From contig CP060236.1 in assembly GCA_023898725.1 (NCBI GenBank), positions 310,001 to 374,000 of the forward strand: a DNA stretch of 64,000 nt. Direction: 5' to 3'. Below are positions 27,084 to 36,987 of this stretch, piece by piece. Below the pieces are notes generated by a model. It saw only the letters and a list, made by a program, of their open reading frames with translations, had not been told where the DNA came from and did no database searches. How positions within the stretch are numbered: position 1 is the stretch's first letter; every line of letters begins with the position of its first letter. The position numbers were made by a program, and so were the translations under genes. The DNA is from Alphaproteobacteria bacterium (GTDB lineage: Bacteria; Pseudomonadota; Alphaproteobacteria; JAUHZC01).

Positions 27084-28819
27084 TAGCGCATTTCCTCAAC
27101 AGGTATAATCCCTAACACACCAAGTCCTTGAGCAAGGACCACCTGCACAACACGCACCACCTGCAGTCGCTCCAGTGTTTTTTCCTTACTCGTGGGATGG
27201 ATGAACCGTAAATGTTCATAATCTTTGCCCTTATTCCATAGCGCATGAAATTGGCTTGCCAATTCGTACAGGTAATATGCAATGCGGTGAGGTTCATTGG
27301 CGGTGGCAGACGCCTGTAACACTTGAGGCCACTGACACACGAATCGAATAACATCCTGTTCGTCCTCGCTCATCGAGACATCACCCGCGATAAGACCCTT
27401 CTCAAGGTCTCCGAATAACTCCTGGGCATGCCGAAAAATAGAACACATGCGTGCATGAGCATATTGTACATAAAACACAGGATTTTCTTTTGATTGCTCA
27501 ACAACTTTTGTGAAGTCAAAATCTAAGGGCGCATCATTTTTACGCGTAAGCATCATAAAGCGCACAACATCTTTGGGAACTTCGGCCAAAACATCATCCA
27601 CGGTCACAAACGTTCCTGCCCGCTTAGACATCTTTAAAGCAGTACCGTCTTTTATAAACTTCACCATCTGACATAAGAGTACATGGCACTGGGCATTACC
27701 CCCAGTAATGGCCTTTACCGCTGACTTAATGCGGGTAACATATCCCCCATGGTCGGCCCCCAATATATCAATGAGAATATGGTGACCACGCGCATATTTA
27801 TCCTGGTGGTAGGCAATATCGCTGGTAAAGTAGGTGTATGTTCCATCTGATTTCATCAAGGGGCGATCGGTATCATCACCAAATGCTGTGGACTTAAAAA
27901 GCAATTGCTCCCGGGGTTCCCAATCATCATCGGCATGACCTTTGGGTTGCGGTAAAATCCCCCGGTATAGTAACCCCATACCATCAAGTGTTTTGATCGC
28001 TTTTTGGACTTTTCCTTGCTCAACAAGTGCTTTTTCAGAAGAGAAGATACGGTGGCAAATTCCTAACTTTTTCAAGTCCTGACGAATAAGCACCATCATT
28101 GCACGAACAGCCCGCACCGAAAATTCTGGTAACCACATGTCTTCGGTGACATCAGCCCACTTGTTATTATCCGCATCAAAGATATCCTTGGCCGCCGCAA
28201 TCAAATAGTCTCCCGGGTACGCCACATCTTTTTCGTAAGGAATGCCACAAAGTTCTCGGTACTGTTTGTATAAGGATTCCCCAAGGGCCTTAATCTGTTG
28301 ACCTGCATCATTAATATAGAACTCCCGGGTAACTGTATAACCTACAGCCTCATATATATTGGCCAAAACATCACCGACAATAGCTCCGCGCGCGTGTCCG
28401 ATATGCATAGGTCCTGTTGGGTTACAGGAAACATATTCAATATTCACTAATTTTCCAGCACCTAACGCCGTGGAAGCATAGTTCTCTTGTGCACAAAGCA
28501 CAGTTTTTACTTGCTGATTCCAAAAATCAGAGGAGAGGCAAATATTAATAAAGCCGGGGCCTGCAACCTCTACCCCGGAAACATAGGACTCTTCGTAAAA
28601 GTACGGTACCAATTTATCCGCAAAGTCCCGCGGAGACATTCCCACAGATTTTGCCAAAACCATGGCGGCATTGGTTGCGAGATGTCCGTGCATGCTATCC
28701 CGAGGGGGCTCTACCATGACACGATCAACTATTTTTTTATCCACATCCGTGGATAGCTTTGAAAGAACAGATTCCGCATGTTGGCGAACAATTTCTGTCC
28801 AGGTCTGGTAGATATTCAT
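27083..28819 (-). CDS. argS: Arginine-tRNA ligase
   Basis: Class I synthetase of 578 residues that charges tRNA-Arg. The N-terminal additional domain runs to about 105, the HIGH motif is NPTGPMHIGHARGAIVGD near residue 130, and the KMSKS equivalent is LKMSKRAGTFVTVDD. The C-terminal DALR anticodon-binding domain ends the protein. Its stop overlaps the SPOR gene start by one base. The cognate tRNA-Arg(ACG) is also in this window. Confidence 0.97.
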   Translation of the reverse strand: MNIYQTWTEIVRQHAESVLSKLSTDVDKKIVDRVMVEPPRDSMHGHLATNAAMVLAKSVGMSPRDFADKLVPYFYEESYVSGVEVAGPGFINICLSSDFWNQQVKTVLCAQENYASTALGAGKLVNIEYVSCNPTGPMHIGHARGAIVGDVLANIYEAVGYTVTREFYINDAGQQIKALGESLYKQYRELCGIPYEKDVAYPGDYLIAAAKDIFDADNNKWADVTEDMWLPEFSVRAVRAMMVLIRQDLKKLGICHRIFSSEKALVEQGKVQKAIKTLDGMGLLYRGILPQPKGHADDDWEPREQLLFKSTAFGDDTDRPLMKSDGTYTYFTSDIAYHQDKYARGHHILIDILGADHGGYVTRIKSAVKAITGGNAQCHVLLCQMVKFIKDGTALKMSKRAGTFVTVDDVLAEVPKDVVRFMMLTRKNDAPLDFDFTKVVEQSKENPVFYVQYAHARMCSIFRHAQELFGDLEKGLIAGDVSMSEDEQDVIRFVCQWPQVLQASATANEPHRIAYYLYELASQFHALWNKGKDYEHLRFIHPTSKEKTLERLQVVRVVQVVLAQGLGVLGIIPVEEMR

Positions 28820-28828
28820 CGGGTAAAC

Positions 28829-29362
28829 TTACGAAGAGGTGGGCTTGGGGATAATCTTGGCAACCACGGCATCAAGTTCTGTTTGACGGCACATTCCCAA
28901 ATCTACCGGATTTGTGGAGTGAATATTTTTGATATTCCAGTGCGTCTTTTCCCGGATTGCTTTGATTGTGGGCTTTGTTGTTCCTAGTAAGCGCACAATA
29001 GCGGCATCTGTCATATCAGGGTGATGTTTGACCAACCATGCTATCGCGTTGGGTTTGTCTTGACGCTTAGACACAGGGGTGTAGCGCCCCCCTTTTGTCT
29101 TGCGTGCTTGTGCTAGGGCTGCTGATTCCAGAAGAGTCAGCTTTCTGTCTGGATTTTTTTCACACGCAACGATATCTTCTTTCGTGACCTGCTTACTCGT
29201 GAGGGGATCAAACGGCACAATTCCCTTAGCAACTTCATCATTTGCAATAGCTTCAATTTCAAGAGTATGCAATTGGCAATAATCTGCAATCTGTGAAAAA
29301 GAAAGGGCCGTATTTTCAATCAGCCACTTTGCAGTTGCTTTAGGTAAAAGTGGTGCTTTCAT
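28829..29362 (-). CDS. trcR: TrcR/DUF1013 family cell-cycle transcriptional regulator
   Basis: A 177-residue protein of the alphaproteobacterial DUF1013 family. It has the family-specific N-terminal LLPKATAKWLIENTALSF and central GGRYTPVSKRQDKPNAIAW, followed by LVKHHPDMTDAAIVRLLG with a helix-turn-helix-like profile. TrcR in Caulobacter is reported as a transcription factor tied to the cell cycle and the CtrA pathway. The family is confined to Alphaproteobacteria, which supports the host lineage. It lies ten bases upstream of argS. Confidence 0.88.
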   Translation of the reverse strand: MKAPLLPKATAKWLIENTALSFSQIADYCQLHTLEIEAIANDEVAKGIVPFDPLTSKQVTKEDIVACEKNPDRKLTLLESAALAQARKTKGGRYTPVSKRQDKPNAIAWLVKHHPDMTDAAIVRLLGTTKPTIKAIREKTHWNIKNIHSTNPVDLGMCRQTELDAVVAKIIPKPTSS

Positions 29363-29410
29363 AATTATGATCCTTCGCTGTATTTGGATTTAAGAAATTA
29401 ATTGTATCTT

Positions 29411-30715
29411 TTATCCTAATTTCGCAGGTTTGTCTGCGGATTTTTCAGGATAGAGAGGGAATTTCTGACATAGATCAGCCACCTCTTTGCGTACGCGGGC
29501 CTGCACCGATGGCAGATCATCTTTTTGGGACGCCTCAATAACATCCGCAATCCAGGAACCAATCTGGGTAAACTCAGAGATACCAAATCCCCGCGTTGTT
29601 CCTGGCGGTGTCCCCAGGCGAATACCAGATGTTTGCTTAGGAGGCCTTGGATCATTCGGGATACCATTTTTGTTGCACGTAATCCCAGAAGCCTCAAGGA
29701 ATTCCTGGATTTGATGCCCACTAACATCTCGACCAGCCAAGCTTACAAGAACCATGTGATTGTCTGTACCACCAGAAATGATTTCAACTCCGCGTTGATG
29801 TAAAACATCTGCCAACACCTTGGCATTACCCAGAACCCGTTTCATCATCTGTCGGAATTCCTCAGATAGAGCCTCTTTAAATGCAATCGCCTTAGCAGCA
29901 ATAACATGCATTAAGGGTCCTCCTTGGATTCCAGGAAAAACCGCACTGTTTATTTTTTTGGTCAAACGCTCTTCATTCCATAGGATGATTCCTCCCCGGG
30001 GGCCTCTGAGCGTTTTATGCGTTGTGCTTGTCACCACGTGTGCATAAGGCACTGGGCTTTCAACCACACGGGCAGCAACAAGACCTGAAATGTGAGCCAT
30101 ATCAACCATGAAATAGGCACCAATCTCGTCGGCAATCGCACGAAATTCAGCAAAATCAATAGTGCGTGAGTAGGCCGATGCCCCAGCGATAATGACCTTA
30201 GGTTTTTTGGCGTGCGCGAGTAAACGCACAGCCTCCATATCAATTAATCCTGTTTGTGGATCAAGACCATAACTAACAGGTCGATAATTTTTTCCCGATA
30301 AATTAACAGGGGATCCATGCGTCAGGTGCCCCCCCATATCAAGGCGCATACCAAGAAAGGTGTCTCCTGGATTCATAAGCGCATGAAAGACCGCCTGGTT
30401 GGCCTGTGATCCGGAGTGTGGCTGAACATTAGCAAACCCACATTGATAGAGTTTTTTCAGACGCTCAATAGCCAAATCTTCAATGGCATCAACATGCTCA
30501 CATCCCCCATAATAGCGAAAATGTGGGTAACCCTCAGCATATTTATTTGTCAAAACACTGCCTTGGGCAGCCATTACAGCCTGTGAAGCGAAGTTCTCAG
30601 AGGCAATCATTTCGATTTGGCTTTCCTGACGAGCATACTCCTTGCTAATCAGGGCGGCAATTTCAGGATCAACAGCCTGCGTAGATGCGTGCGTTATGTG
30701 ATGGAGGAGTGTCAT
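29411..30715 (-). CDS. glyA: Serine hydroxymethyltransferase
   Basis: PLP enzyme that converts serine and tetrahydrofolate to glycine and methylene-THF. 434 residues from the ATG at 30715, which has AAGGA eight bases upstream. Motifs: EMIASENFAS, GSQANQAVFHALMNPGD, the PLP lysine in TSTTHKTLRGPRGG, and the C-terminal GIRLGTPPGTTRG. It follows lnt after 59 bases. Confidence 0.97.
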   Translation of the reverse strand: MTLLHHITHASTQAVDPEIAALISKEYARQESQIEMIASENFASQAVMAAQGSVLTNKYAEGYPHFRYYGGCEHVDAIEDLAIERLKKLYQCGFANVQPHSGSQANQAVFHALMNPGDTFLGMRLDMGGHLTHGSPVNLSGKNYRPVSYGLDPQTGLIDMEAVRLLAHAKKPKVIIAGASAYSRTIDFAEFRAIADEIGAYFMVDMAHISGLVAARVVESPVPYAHVVTSTTHKTLRGPRGGIILWNEERLTKKINSAVFPGIQGGPLMHVIAAKAIAFKEALSEEFRQMMKRVLGNAKVLADVLHQRGVEIISGGTDNHMVLVSLAGRDVSGHQIQEFLEASGITCNKNGIPNDPRPPKQTSGIRLGTPPGTTRGFGISEFTQIGSWIADVIEASQKDDLPSVQARVRKEVADLCQKFPLYPEKSADKPAKLG

Positions 30716-30774
30716 GCGCCTATTCCTTACAGTTTGGCATTGTTGCAACGAATGTACCGTGTTGCCCCAAAAAG

Positions 30775-32283
30775 TCAAACCCTGCGATCTCTAGAATTCG
30801 CAATTCCTATAGCCACAATGAGCGCACAAACCATAAGAACAACCCCCACCCATGGAAAGCGCCAAAAAAAGGTTTTAGGCATCGCCTGGGGAATATACGC
30901 ATGAATAGCGCCCTTAGCGTTAATACCAAGTTGAGCATGACGGTGGCCCGCACCATCGATAACCGCTGAAATACCGTTATTAGCCACGCGCAAAACAGGA
31001 ATACCCGTTTCAACCGCGCGTAAAATAGCAGCACTCAGGTGTTGATAGGGTCCTGGGGAGTGCCCAAACCATGCATCATTCGTGACAATAACCAGAACAT
31101 CCGCTTCCAGATAACGACGAGCGAGGTCAGAAAACAAAGACTCAAAACAGACCAGTATGTGCCAGGTAAGACCATCAGCATACAACAAAGAGGGGCTAAA
31201 ATCCGGCGACATATCCAAGGGCCCCACCGCCAAATCCGCAAACAATTGTGGAAAAAAACGCCGAAAAGGAAGATATTCTCCAAACGGCAAAAGACGCGCC
31301 TTTGATACCTTAGTCACAATTTTCCCATGCGCATCTACATGGATCATACTATTAAAAATCTTCCGCACAGATTTCTCTTCGTGATAGGTTATACCTGTGG
31401 CAAAGAGGGTGTTTTTTCCTTGAGTAATGCTCGAAAAATAGGCTTCAAGACCAGGAGTTGTTGTGTTCGACCCCCCATAAGGATACGACACTTTTACAGC
31501 AAGAGGCAAGGCACCTTCTGCCCATATAATTGTTGCGTGGGGGTCTGGGGTAGGATTGCTTGAATACAAGCGCATCTCTGTCAAGAGATCATGGACATGC
31601 ATCGGGCTCCCCTTGATGCTTTGGTGAATTGAAGGTTGCACGAGAACAACTGTATTTTTCCGAACAGGCTGTTTTGCGCAAGGGACCCACAGATACATCA
31701 TTGCGCCAACAACAAGAGCGCAAATATGCCATCCAGCCAACCCGTAACGAAGGCATCTACCCAGCCACATAGCCCCAACAAGGGTCAATAAATTGAGCCC
31801 AGACGCGCCAATATACGCACTAAGGTAAAGAATGCCGTTAGGGGTGGATGTCCATACATCTGCGGGGATATTCCAAGGAAAACCAATAAAAATATACTCT
31901 TTAAAAAGTTCAGCACACCACCATAATATACCCAGAATTACTTCACTTGCCTGTAGATTCCGGCAATACCGCCACCATAGAAGGGTAACACCCCCATAAA
32001 TCCATCCAAATAAAACCGGTACCCCTATAAGAACGGGGGCAGCAAGGGGCCAATATTTTTTCCAATCCACACTTAGTGAGAAAACAACCCAATAAAAACT
32101 TGAAAGCAAAAAGAAAAATGTAAAAATTGTGATGATAGAAACAGCCGCGCGCAAGGAACGTCCATTCTCCCGAAGGATCGCCATAAAAATGCCAAATCCC
32201 ACTACATACGCCGAAAATGCATGGACAGGAGCAAAACCAAGGGAAACAAGAAAACCGGCCAATACTACCCATCGCATGGTCAT
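30775..32283 (-). CDS. lnt: Apolipoprotein N-acyltransferase
   Basis: Adds the third acyl chain to lipoproteins at the inner membrane. About 502 residues: six or so N-terminal helices, then a nitrilase fold with the catalytic triad visible as Glu in IIWAEGALPL, Lys in SKARLLPFGEYLPF and Cys in LVCFESLFSDL. A C-terminal helix ends the protein. Together with lspA in this window it gives a complete late lipoprotein pathway. The start is uncertain (32283 or 32277, or a GTG at 32298). Confidence 0.93.
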   Translation of the reverse strand: MTMRWVVLAGFLVSLGFAPVHAFSAYVVGFGIFMAILRENGRSLRAAVSIITIFTFFFLLSSFYWVVFSLSVDWKKYWPLAAPVLIGVPVLFGWIYGGVTLLWWRYCRNLQASEVILGILWWCAELFKEYIFIGFPWNIPADVWTSTPNGILYLSAYIGASGLNLLTLVGAMWLGRCLRYGLAGWHICALVVGAMMYLWVPCAKQPVRKNTVVLVQPSIHQSIKGSPMHVHDLLTEMRLYSSNPTPDPHATIIWAEGALPLAVKVSYPYGGSNTTTPGLEAYFSSITQGKNTLFATGITYHEEKSVRKIFNSMIHVDAHGKIVTKVSKARLLPFGEYLPFRRFFPQLFADLAVGPLDMSPDFSPSLLYADGLTWHILVCFESLFSDLARRYLEADVLVIVTNDAWFGHSPGPYQHLSAAILRAVETGIPVLRVANNGISAVIDGAGHRHAQLGINAKGAIHAYIPQAMPKTFFWRFPWVGVVLMVCALIVAIGIANSRDRRV

Positions 32284-32358
32284 CGGCCGCCGTATCACCC
32301 CCTCCCTCAAGCAGGAAAAGACTCTCATCCCCCAAAAACATCGAAGCGACATATAATC

Positions 32359-33198
32359 TTACTTTTTATAAGGATAAATACGAACCTGCTTCACGCGACG
32401 ACCATCCGTATCCATAACCTCAAACTGTGTACCTGAGGGATGATCAAAGATTTCATGCACTGAGGGCACTCGTCCTGCCATATGCATAACAAGCCCTCCC
32501 ACAGTATCATAGTCCCTAATTTCTTCTTTGGTAAGAACACCATGAATAGCTTCTTGCAAATCTTCTAGCTCAAAACGCCCATCAACAATAAGCGTATTGT
32601 CGCTTAAGCGTGATATCGCATGGACAACTTCACTCGCGTTAATTTCATCAATATCCCCCAGCATTTCCCGAATGATATCCCAACTAGTCACTAGCCCGTC
32701 GATTCCACCAAACTCATCAACAACGAATGCCATCGTTACACGGGCTGTTTTCATACGAATAAGAAGCTCCAGAAGCCCCATAGAGGTCGGAATGAAAAGC
32801 ACTTGGGACAATAAGCCCCGACAGGAAAAATCTTCTTTTTTTACACCCGCAACATCCTTTACATGAAGGCAACCGAGGATGTTATCCATACTTTCGCTGT
32901 AAACCGGAAAGCGGGCAAATTTGGCTTTTGATACAAGCTCTGCGAGAGCATCATAGGAGATATTTACATCAATACCCTTAATGTCTACCCGAGGCGTCAT
33001 GATGTCTTCTGCCGTTTGGTCCCGCAACCGCAGAATGTTTTTCATGAGGATAATTTCTTCAGGCTCTAACGAGGGATCTTTATCGGAATTAGGGCTAGCT
33101 ATAATTTCCCCAATAGTCTGGCGAGCAGAAGATTCTGCTCCTTTTTTGGCAATAATTCCGCGAATTTGCGTACTAATTTTTTTAATTTTATCTATCAT
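32359..33198 (-). CDS. CorC/HlyC-family CBS-domain protein
   Basis: A 279-residue cytosolic protein. It begins with a charged region, then TAEDIMTPRVDIKGID, the first of two CBS domains (about 60-185; the second near LLSQVLFIPTS). The CorC/HlyC domain closes the protein (GGLVMHMAGRVPSVHE). No membrane DUF21 domain is present, so it is the short form. Proteins of this type are linked to magnesium and cobalt homeostasis. It lies between ybeY and lnt in the conserved alphaproteobacterial order. Confidence 0.9.
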   Translation of the reverse strand: MIDKIKKISTQIRGIIAKKGAESSARQTIGEIIASPNSDKDPSLEPEEIILMKNILRLRDQTAEDIMTPRVDIKGIDVNISYDALAELVSKAKFARFPVYSESMDNILGCLHVKDVAGVKKEDFSCRGLLSQVLFIPTSMGLLELLIRMKTARVTMAFVVDEFGGIDGLVTSWDIIREMLGDIDEINASEVVHAISRLSDNTLIVDGRFELEDLQEAIHGVLTKEEIRDYDTVGGLVMHMAGRVPSVHEIFDHPSGTQFEVMDTDGRRVKQVRIYPYKK

Positions 33199-33230
33199 GG
33201 GGTGACGTATTCCAAAGTTATGGGCAATTT

Positions 33231-33746
33231 TTAGATGTACGGATTAGAAACATTGAATTGCTGAAGCGCACGAATCTCAACCGCTTCCATAGCAGAAGCG
33301 TCATTATCTGTTTCATGATCAAATCCCAAAAGATGTAAAAAACCATGCACACACAGATGCATCACGTGATGAGCAAAAGGCTTCCTGTCCCGTATTGCCT
33401 CACTATCAATCGTTTCAAAGCTAAGAATTATATCCCCAAGATATACGACAGCAGCCCCCTCTGTAAAGAGGGCTTTTGGGACAGGAAACGAGAGAACATT
33501 TGTTGGTGTATTTTTCTGACGATAATGATGGTTAAGTGCGCGCACATGCGCATCATTACTCCAAAGAATGCTCACCTCAGTCTCTTGAAACACCTGCGGT
33601 ACATGCGTTAACGTTGCAGCAAACCATGCCTCCAGGTCAAAGGAGTCCAGATGATTGTCCCAGCGACGATCCTCAACGGCCTGTGTAACATTAACGCTCA
33701 GGGGGTGTTTCTCCGTCTTTGTCTTCGTAAGGATTATGGGGCTCAT
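33231..33746 (-). CDS. ybeY: Endoribonuclease YbeY
   Basis: Zinc RNase that matures 16S rRNA and takes part in ribosome quality control. About 171 residues. The metal-binding motif HLCVHGFLHLLGFDH has all three histidines (HxxxHxxxxxH type). The upstream part has NHHYRQKNTPTNVLSFP. It overlaps the phoH 3' end by about 55 bases when started at 33746. The start is uncertain because no good ribosome binding site is visible. Confidence 0.93.
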   Translation of the reverse strand: MSPIILTKTKTEKHPLSVNVTQAVEDRRWDNHLDSFDLEAWFAATLTHVPQVFQETEVSILWSNDAHVRALNHHYRQKNTPTNVLSFPVPKALFTEGAAVVYLGDIILSFETIDSEAIRDRKPFAHHVMHLCVHGFLHLLGFDHETDNDASAMEAVEIRALQQFNVSNPYI

Positions 33747-34710
33747 GAGCGTCATATGCATTAACAATAGCAGCGACCAGAGGATGACGCACAACATCAT
33801 CGGTGGTCATAGAGCAAAACTTAATAGAAGGAACATCCTTCAAGATGGTATGCGCCTCCCGCAACCCTGAAAGCTTCCCCCGAGGAAGGTCAACTTGACT
33901 CAAGTCTCCCGTTACCACCATGCGCGCACCCTCTCCCAAGCGAGTCAGAATCATTTTCATTTGGGAGGAAAGCGTATTTTGAGCTTCATCTAAAATAACG
34001 TAGGCATTTCCAAGGGTACGACCCCGCATATAAGCAAGAGGGGCAATTTCGATCTCTCCGTTTTTCAGCTTTGCTTCTACTTGATCGCGCGGGATCATAT
34101 CATGGAGAGCGTCATACAAGGGGCGTAAATAAGGATCTATTTTTTCGCGCAGATCACCGGGCAAGAACCCTAGCTGCTCTCCTGCTTCCACAGCTGGTCG
34201 TGAGAGAATAAGGCGCTCGATGCGCTTTTCCAGAAGGAGAGATACCCCCATCGCAACAGCTAAATAGGTCTTTCCCGTTCCCGCAGGTCCCATACCAAAT
34301 ACCAAATCATAATCACGTAAGGCTTGGAGGTATTCTGCTTGCCCAGGAGTCCTTGGGCGCACCAATCCCTTGCGCGTAGGAATGCCGTCTCCCATTCCCT
34401 TCGATTGGTTATTCGGTAGCGGCTTATTTTCACCCACCCCCCCCGAAGTACGCAGAAAGCCCCGCACATCCGACAACCCTACATCGTGCCCGGCCTTGAG
34501 CGTGGCCACTGTTTGCTCAAGAACACTCTGTGCCTGAAGGATCTTTGTTTGATCGCCAGATAACAAAACTTTGTTGCCCTTTGATAAAACCTTAAGCTCC
34601 AGGATCTTGGCAATTTCTTTCAAATTTTGATCATCGTCACCAAAAAGGCTCGCAAGATACTTCGTCTCAAAAACCAACTCAAGAACGTCGGATTGTTTTT
34701 TTTCGCTCAT
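33691..34710 (-). CDS. phoH: PhoH-family ATPase
   Basis: A 339-residue protein with an N-terminal KH-like part (VFETKYLASLFGDDDQNLKE) and the PhoH ATPase domain: Walker A FGMGPAGTGKTYLA, SRPAVEAGEQLGFLPGDL and Walker B VILDEAQNT. The family is believed to act with YbeY on RNA. It is followed by ybeY with overlapping reading frames and preceded by miaB, a conserved gene order. Confidence 0.93.
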   Translation of the reverse strand: MSEKKQSDVLELVFETKYLASLFGDDDQNLKEIAKILELKVLSKGNKVLLSGDQTKILQAQSVLEQTVATLKAGHDVGLSDVRGFLRTSGGVGENKPLPNNQSKGMGDGIPTRKGLVRPRTPGQAEYLQALRDYDLVFGMGPAGTGKTYLAVAMGVSLLLEKRIERLILSRPAVEAGEQLGFLPGDLREKIDPYLRPLYDALHDMIPRDQVEAKLKNGEIEIAPLAYMRGRTLGNAYVILDEAQNTLSSQMKMILTRLGEGARMVVTGDLSQVDLPRGKLSGLREAHTILKDVPSIKFCSMTTDDVVRHPLVAAIVNAYDAHEPHNPYEDKDGETPPER

Positions 34711-34737
34711 AACTGTCTACTTTACTCCCTAAATATG

Positions 34738-36117
34738 CTACGCCACTCGCATAATATCGCCATCAACACCCACAATATCACCAAGTAAGCTTTTCAGCGT
34801 ACACTCTTTAATTTTTACAGGAATTACCTGACCAATCAAGCGGGGATTTGCCTCTACAAGAACATTCTGCCAATAAGCGGATCGTCCGATTACCTGTCCC
34901 CCATGACGCGCTGTTTTTTCTAAAAGCACAGGAATTTCTTTACCAACAAACGATTGATTAAAGGCGAGTTGCTGTGCATGCAAAACGGTTTGCAAAATCT
35001 CAAGTCGATGGTGCTTCTCAGATGCAGGCAGTTGATCCTCATAGGCAGCTGCAGGTGTTCCAGGACGAGGACTGTACACAAAAGAAAAGGCCTGTGCAAA
35101 ATTTACAGCCTTCACGAGCGCCAGTGTATCCGCAAAGTCTTCATCCGTTTCTCCGGGATATCCAACGATAAAATCCGAGGAAAAAGCCAAATTAGGCTGT
35201 GCATCCCGAAGCTTTGCTATAATTTCACGATAGAATGCCGCAGTATGGCGACGATTCATCGCCTTTAGCATGCGATCGGATCCGGATTGGACCGGCAGAT
35301 GTAAAAACGGCATAAGGGTATCAATATCACGATGCGCTTCTATCAACCGATCATCAACATCACGCGGGTGTGATGTCATGTAACGAATACGGGAAAGACC
35401 CTTGAGATCAGCTAAGGCAAAGAGTAAATCTCCCAATCCCCACTCACCGCTTTTCACTCCCATCCCGTGGTAAGCATTAACATTTTGACCCAACAATGTA
35501 ATTTCCCGCGCACCACGGTCCACTAACGCCCGCGCTTCGGTCAGAATATCCTCCGCAGGACGCGAATACTCTGCTCCACGCGTGTAGGGTACACAACAAA
35601 AATGACAGAACTTGTCACAGCCCTCCTGAATGGTGAGAAACTGTGAGGGATTATCAACTGCAGCGGTTGATTCTGGAAGGGCGTCAAACTTAGATTCTTC
35701 AGGAAAATCAATCGCTAAGATACCACGACCTGGGCCATCACCTGACCCCGCACGATTACGAGCAACCTGCGCAAGAAGCTTCGGAAGATCATGGTAGTTT
35801 TGAGGACCAACAACCATATCCACAAAAGGTTCGCGCGCCATAATGGCTTCACCCTCCGCTTGCGCAACGCACCCAGCAACAATCATAACTGGTTTGGTTG
35901 TTTTGTGTGCGCTGATATCACGATAGCGACCCAAGTCCGAGAAGACTTTTTCTGTTGCTTTCTCACGGATATGGCACGTATTCATAAGAATTGCATCCGC
36001 AGAAATCACATCTTCCACGATTTCGTACCCCAGGGGCAGCAGAATATCTGCCATTTTTTGCGAATCATAGATATTCATCTGACATCCGAATGTCTTAATA
36101 TAGAGGCCTTTCGGCAT
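34738..36117 (-). CDS. miaB: tRNA-2-methylthio-N6-dimethylallyladenosine synthase
   Basis: Radical SAM methylthiotransferase that modifies A37 of tRNAs reading U-codons. 459 residues: the N-terminal domain carries three Cys (KTFGCQMNIYDSQK; NTCHIREKA; VAGCVAQAEG), the radical-SAM motif is EGCDKFCHFCCVPY with CxxxCxxC spacing, and a TRAM domain ends the protein. It opens the miaB-phoH-ybeY-corC-lnt block. Confidence 0.97.
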   Translation of the reverse strand: MPKGLYIKTFGCQMNIYDSQKMADILLPLGYEIVEDVISADAILMNTCHIREKATEKVFSDLGRYRDISAHKTTKPVMIVAGCVAQAEGEAIMAREPFVDMVVGPQNYHDLPKLLAQVARNRAGSGDGPGRGILAIDFPEESKFDALPESTAAVDNPSQFLTIQEGCDKFCHFCCVPYTRGAEYSRPAEDILTEARALVDRGAREITLLGQNVNAYHGMGVKSGEWGLGDLLFALADLKGLSRIRYMTSHPRDVDDRLIEAHRDIDTLMPFLHLPVQSGSDRMLKAMNRRHTAAFYREIIAKLRDAQPNLAFSSDFIVGYPGETDEDFADTLALVKAVNFAQAFSFVYSPRPGTPAAAYEDQLPASEKHHRLEILQTVLHAQQLAFNQSFVGKEIPVLLEKTARHGGQVIGRSAYWQNVLVEANPRLIGQVIPVKIKECTLKSLLGDIVGVDGDIMRVA

Positions 36118-36216
36118 TTTTCACACTCATTACTTATAAACTGTGTATTTCTAACACACTCCACTCTTGCGTCAAACAAACAGAAAGGGAATTACAGCAG
36201 GAGAAAGAGAGTAAAC

Positions 36217-36249
36217 ATAAAAAAGCCACTGCTTGATCAAAAGCAGTGG
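36217..36249 (-). terminator. Intrinsic terminator of mucR
   Basis: On the minus strand CCACTGC and GCAGTGG (36243-36249, 36226-36232) form a perfect seven-base-pair stem with a ten-base loop, directly followed by a T-run. It lies 29 bases after the mucR stop. Confidence 0.9.
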
Positions 36250-36277
36250 TCCCTTAATCACAACAATGACACAGCAA

Positions 36278-36712
36278 CTATGCTGCTTTCTTATTGTGCT
36301 TTCCAAGTCCAATTTGCATGGCCAAAGAACTACGCCGGCGCGCATAATTTGGCGCAACCATAGGATAATCACTCGGCAGGCCCCACCGATCACGATACTG
36401 TTCAGGTGTCATGTTGTATGCTGAACGCAAATGACGTTTGAGCATCTTCAACTTTCGGCCATCCTCAAGACAGACAATATAATCTTCAGAGATTGACTCT
36501 TCGACAGGAACAGCAGGCTGAAGATCTGTGCGTGCTTTGGGCGCACCGTTGTTAATACCTAGCAGCGTCCGGTACACACTCTGAATAATATCAGGTAATG
36601 CACTTGACTCCACTTCTGTGTTCGATGTGTGAGCCGCTACAATCTCAGCTGTTAAATTAAGTAACTCTGAAGTATTGCAACGCTCAAACTTTTCTTCATT
36701 AATATCTTGCAT
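36278..36712 (-). CDS. mucR: MucR/Ros-family zinc-finger transcriptional regulator
   Basis: A 144-residue DNA-binding protein. The C-terminal domain has the MucR pattern: VCLEDGRKLKMLKRHLRSAYNMTPEQYRDRW in two adjoining parts, with the first Cys in place but the usual second Cys of the finger not visible, so this may be a variant finger. MucR proteins bind AT-rich sites like H-NS in Alphaproteobacteria and often silence accessory genes. Start at 36712 has GGTGGA upstream. A TTGACA promoter and a strong terminator make it monocistronic. Confidence 0.85.
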   Translation of the reverse strand: MQDINEEKFERCNTSELLNLTAEIVAAHTSNTEVESSALPDIIQSVYRTLLGINNGAPKARTDLQPAVPVEESISEDYIVCLEDGRKLKMLKRHLRSAYNMTPEQYRDRWGLPSDYPMVAPNYARRRSSLAMQIGLGKHNKKAA

Positions 36713-36740
36713 TTTGATTCCACCCTTTGAGTAATAAATC

Positions 36741-36768
36741 TTCATATCACAATAAAACCTGCTGTCAA
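36741..36768 (-). promoter_or_regulatory. Promoter of mucR
   Basis: On the minus strand TTGACA (36763-36768) is followed after 16 bases by TATGAA (36741-36746), giving a leader of about 22 bases. A palindrome GAGGCCTC lies just upstream, near 36783-36791. Confidence 0.6.
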
Positions 36769-36987
36769 ATAAATATTATTTTTGAGGCCTCAAGCTTTCT
36801 ATTGATGAATTAATAACAGAATAGTCATGAAGTTATCAAGACATATTTAATGGATTTTAATAAAAATTTTAGAACCTTAGCTGTTTGTTCTTATATTAGG
36901 CGCACAATAACAAGGCCTCTTTATCGGCGCTAACCAGTTCGTAACTTTCTTCATCTATTCTGGAATATAAATTTATCGCATAATCGA

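Noticed and set aside
35791..36363. 190-codon plus-strand frame across the miaB start and mucR end
   Set aside because: Antisense to two recognised genes and to the mucR terminator.
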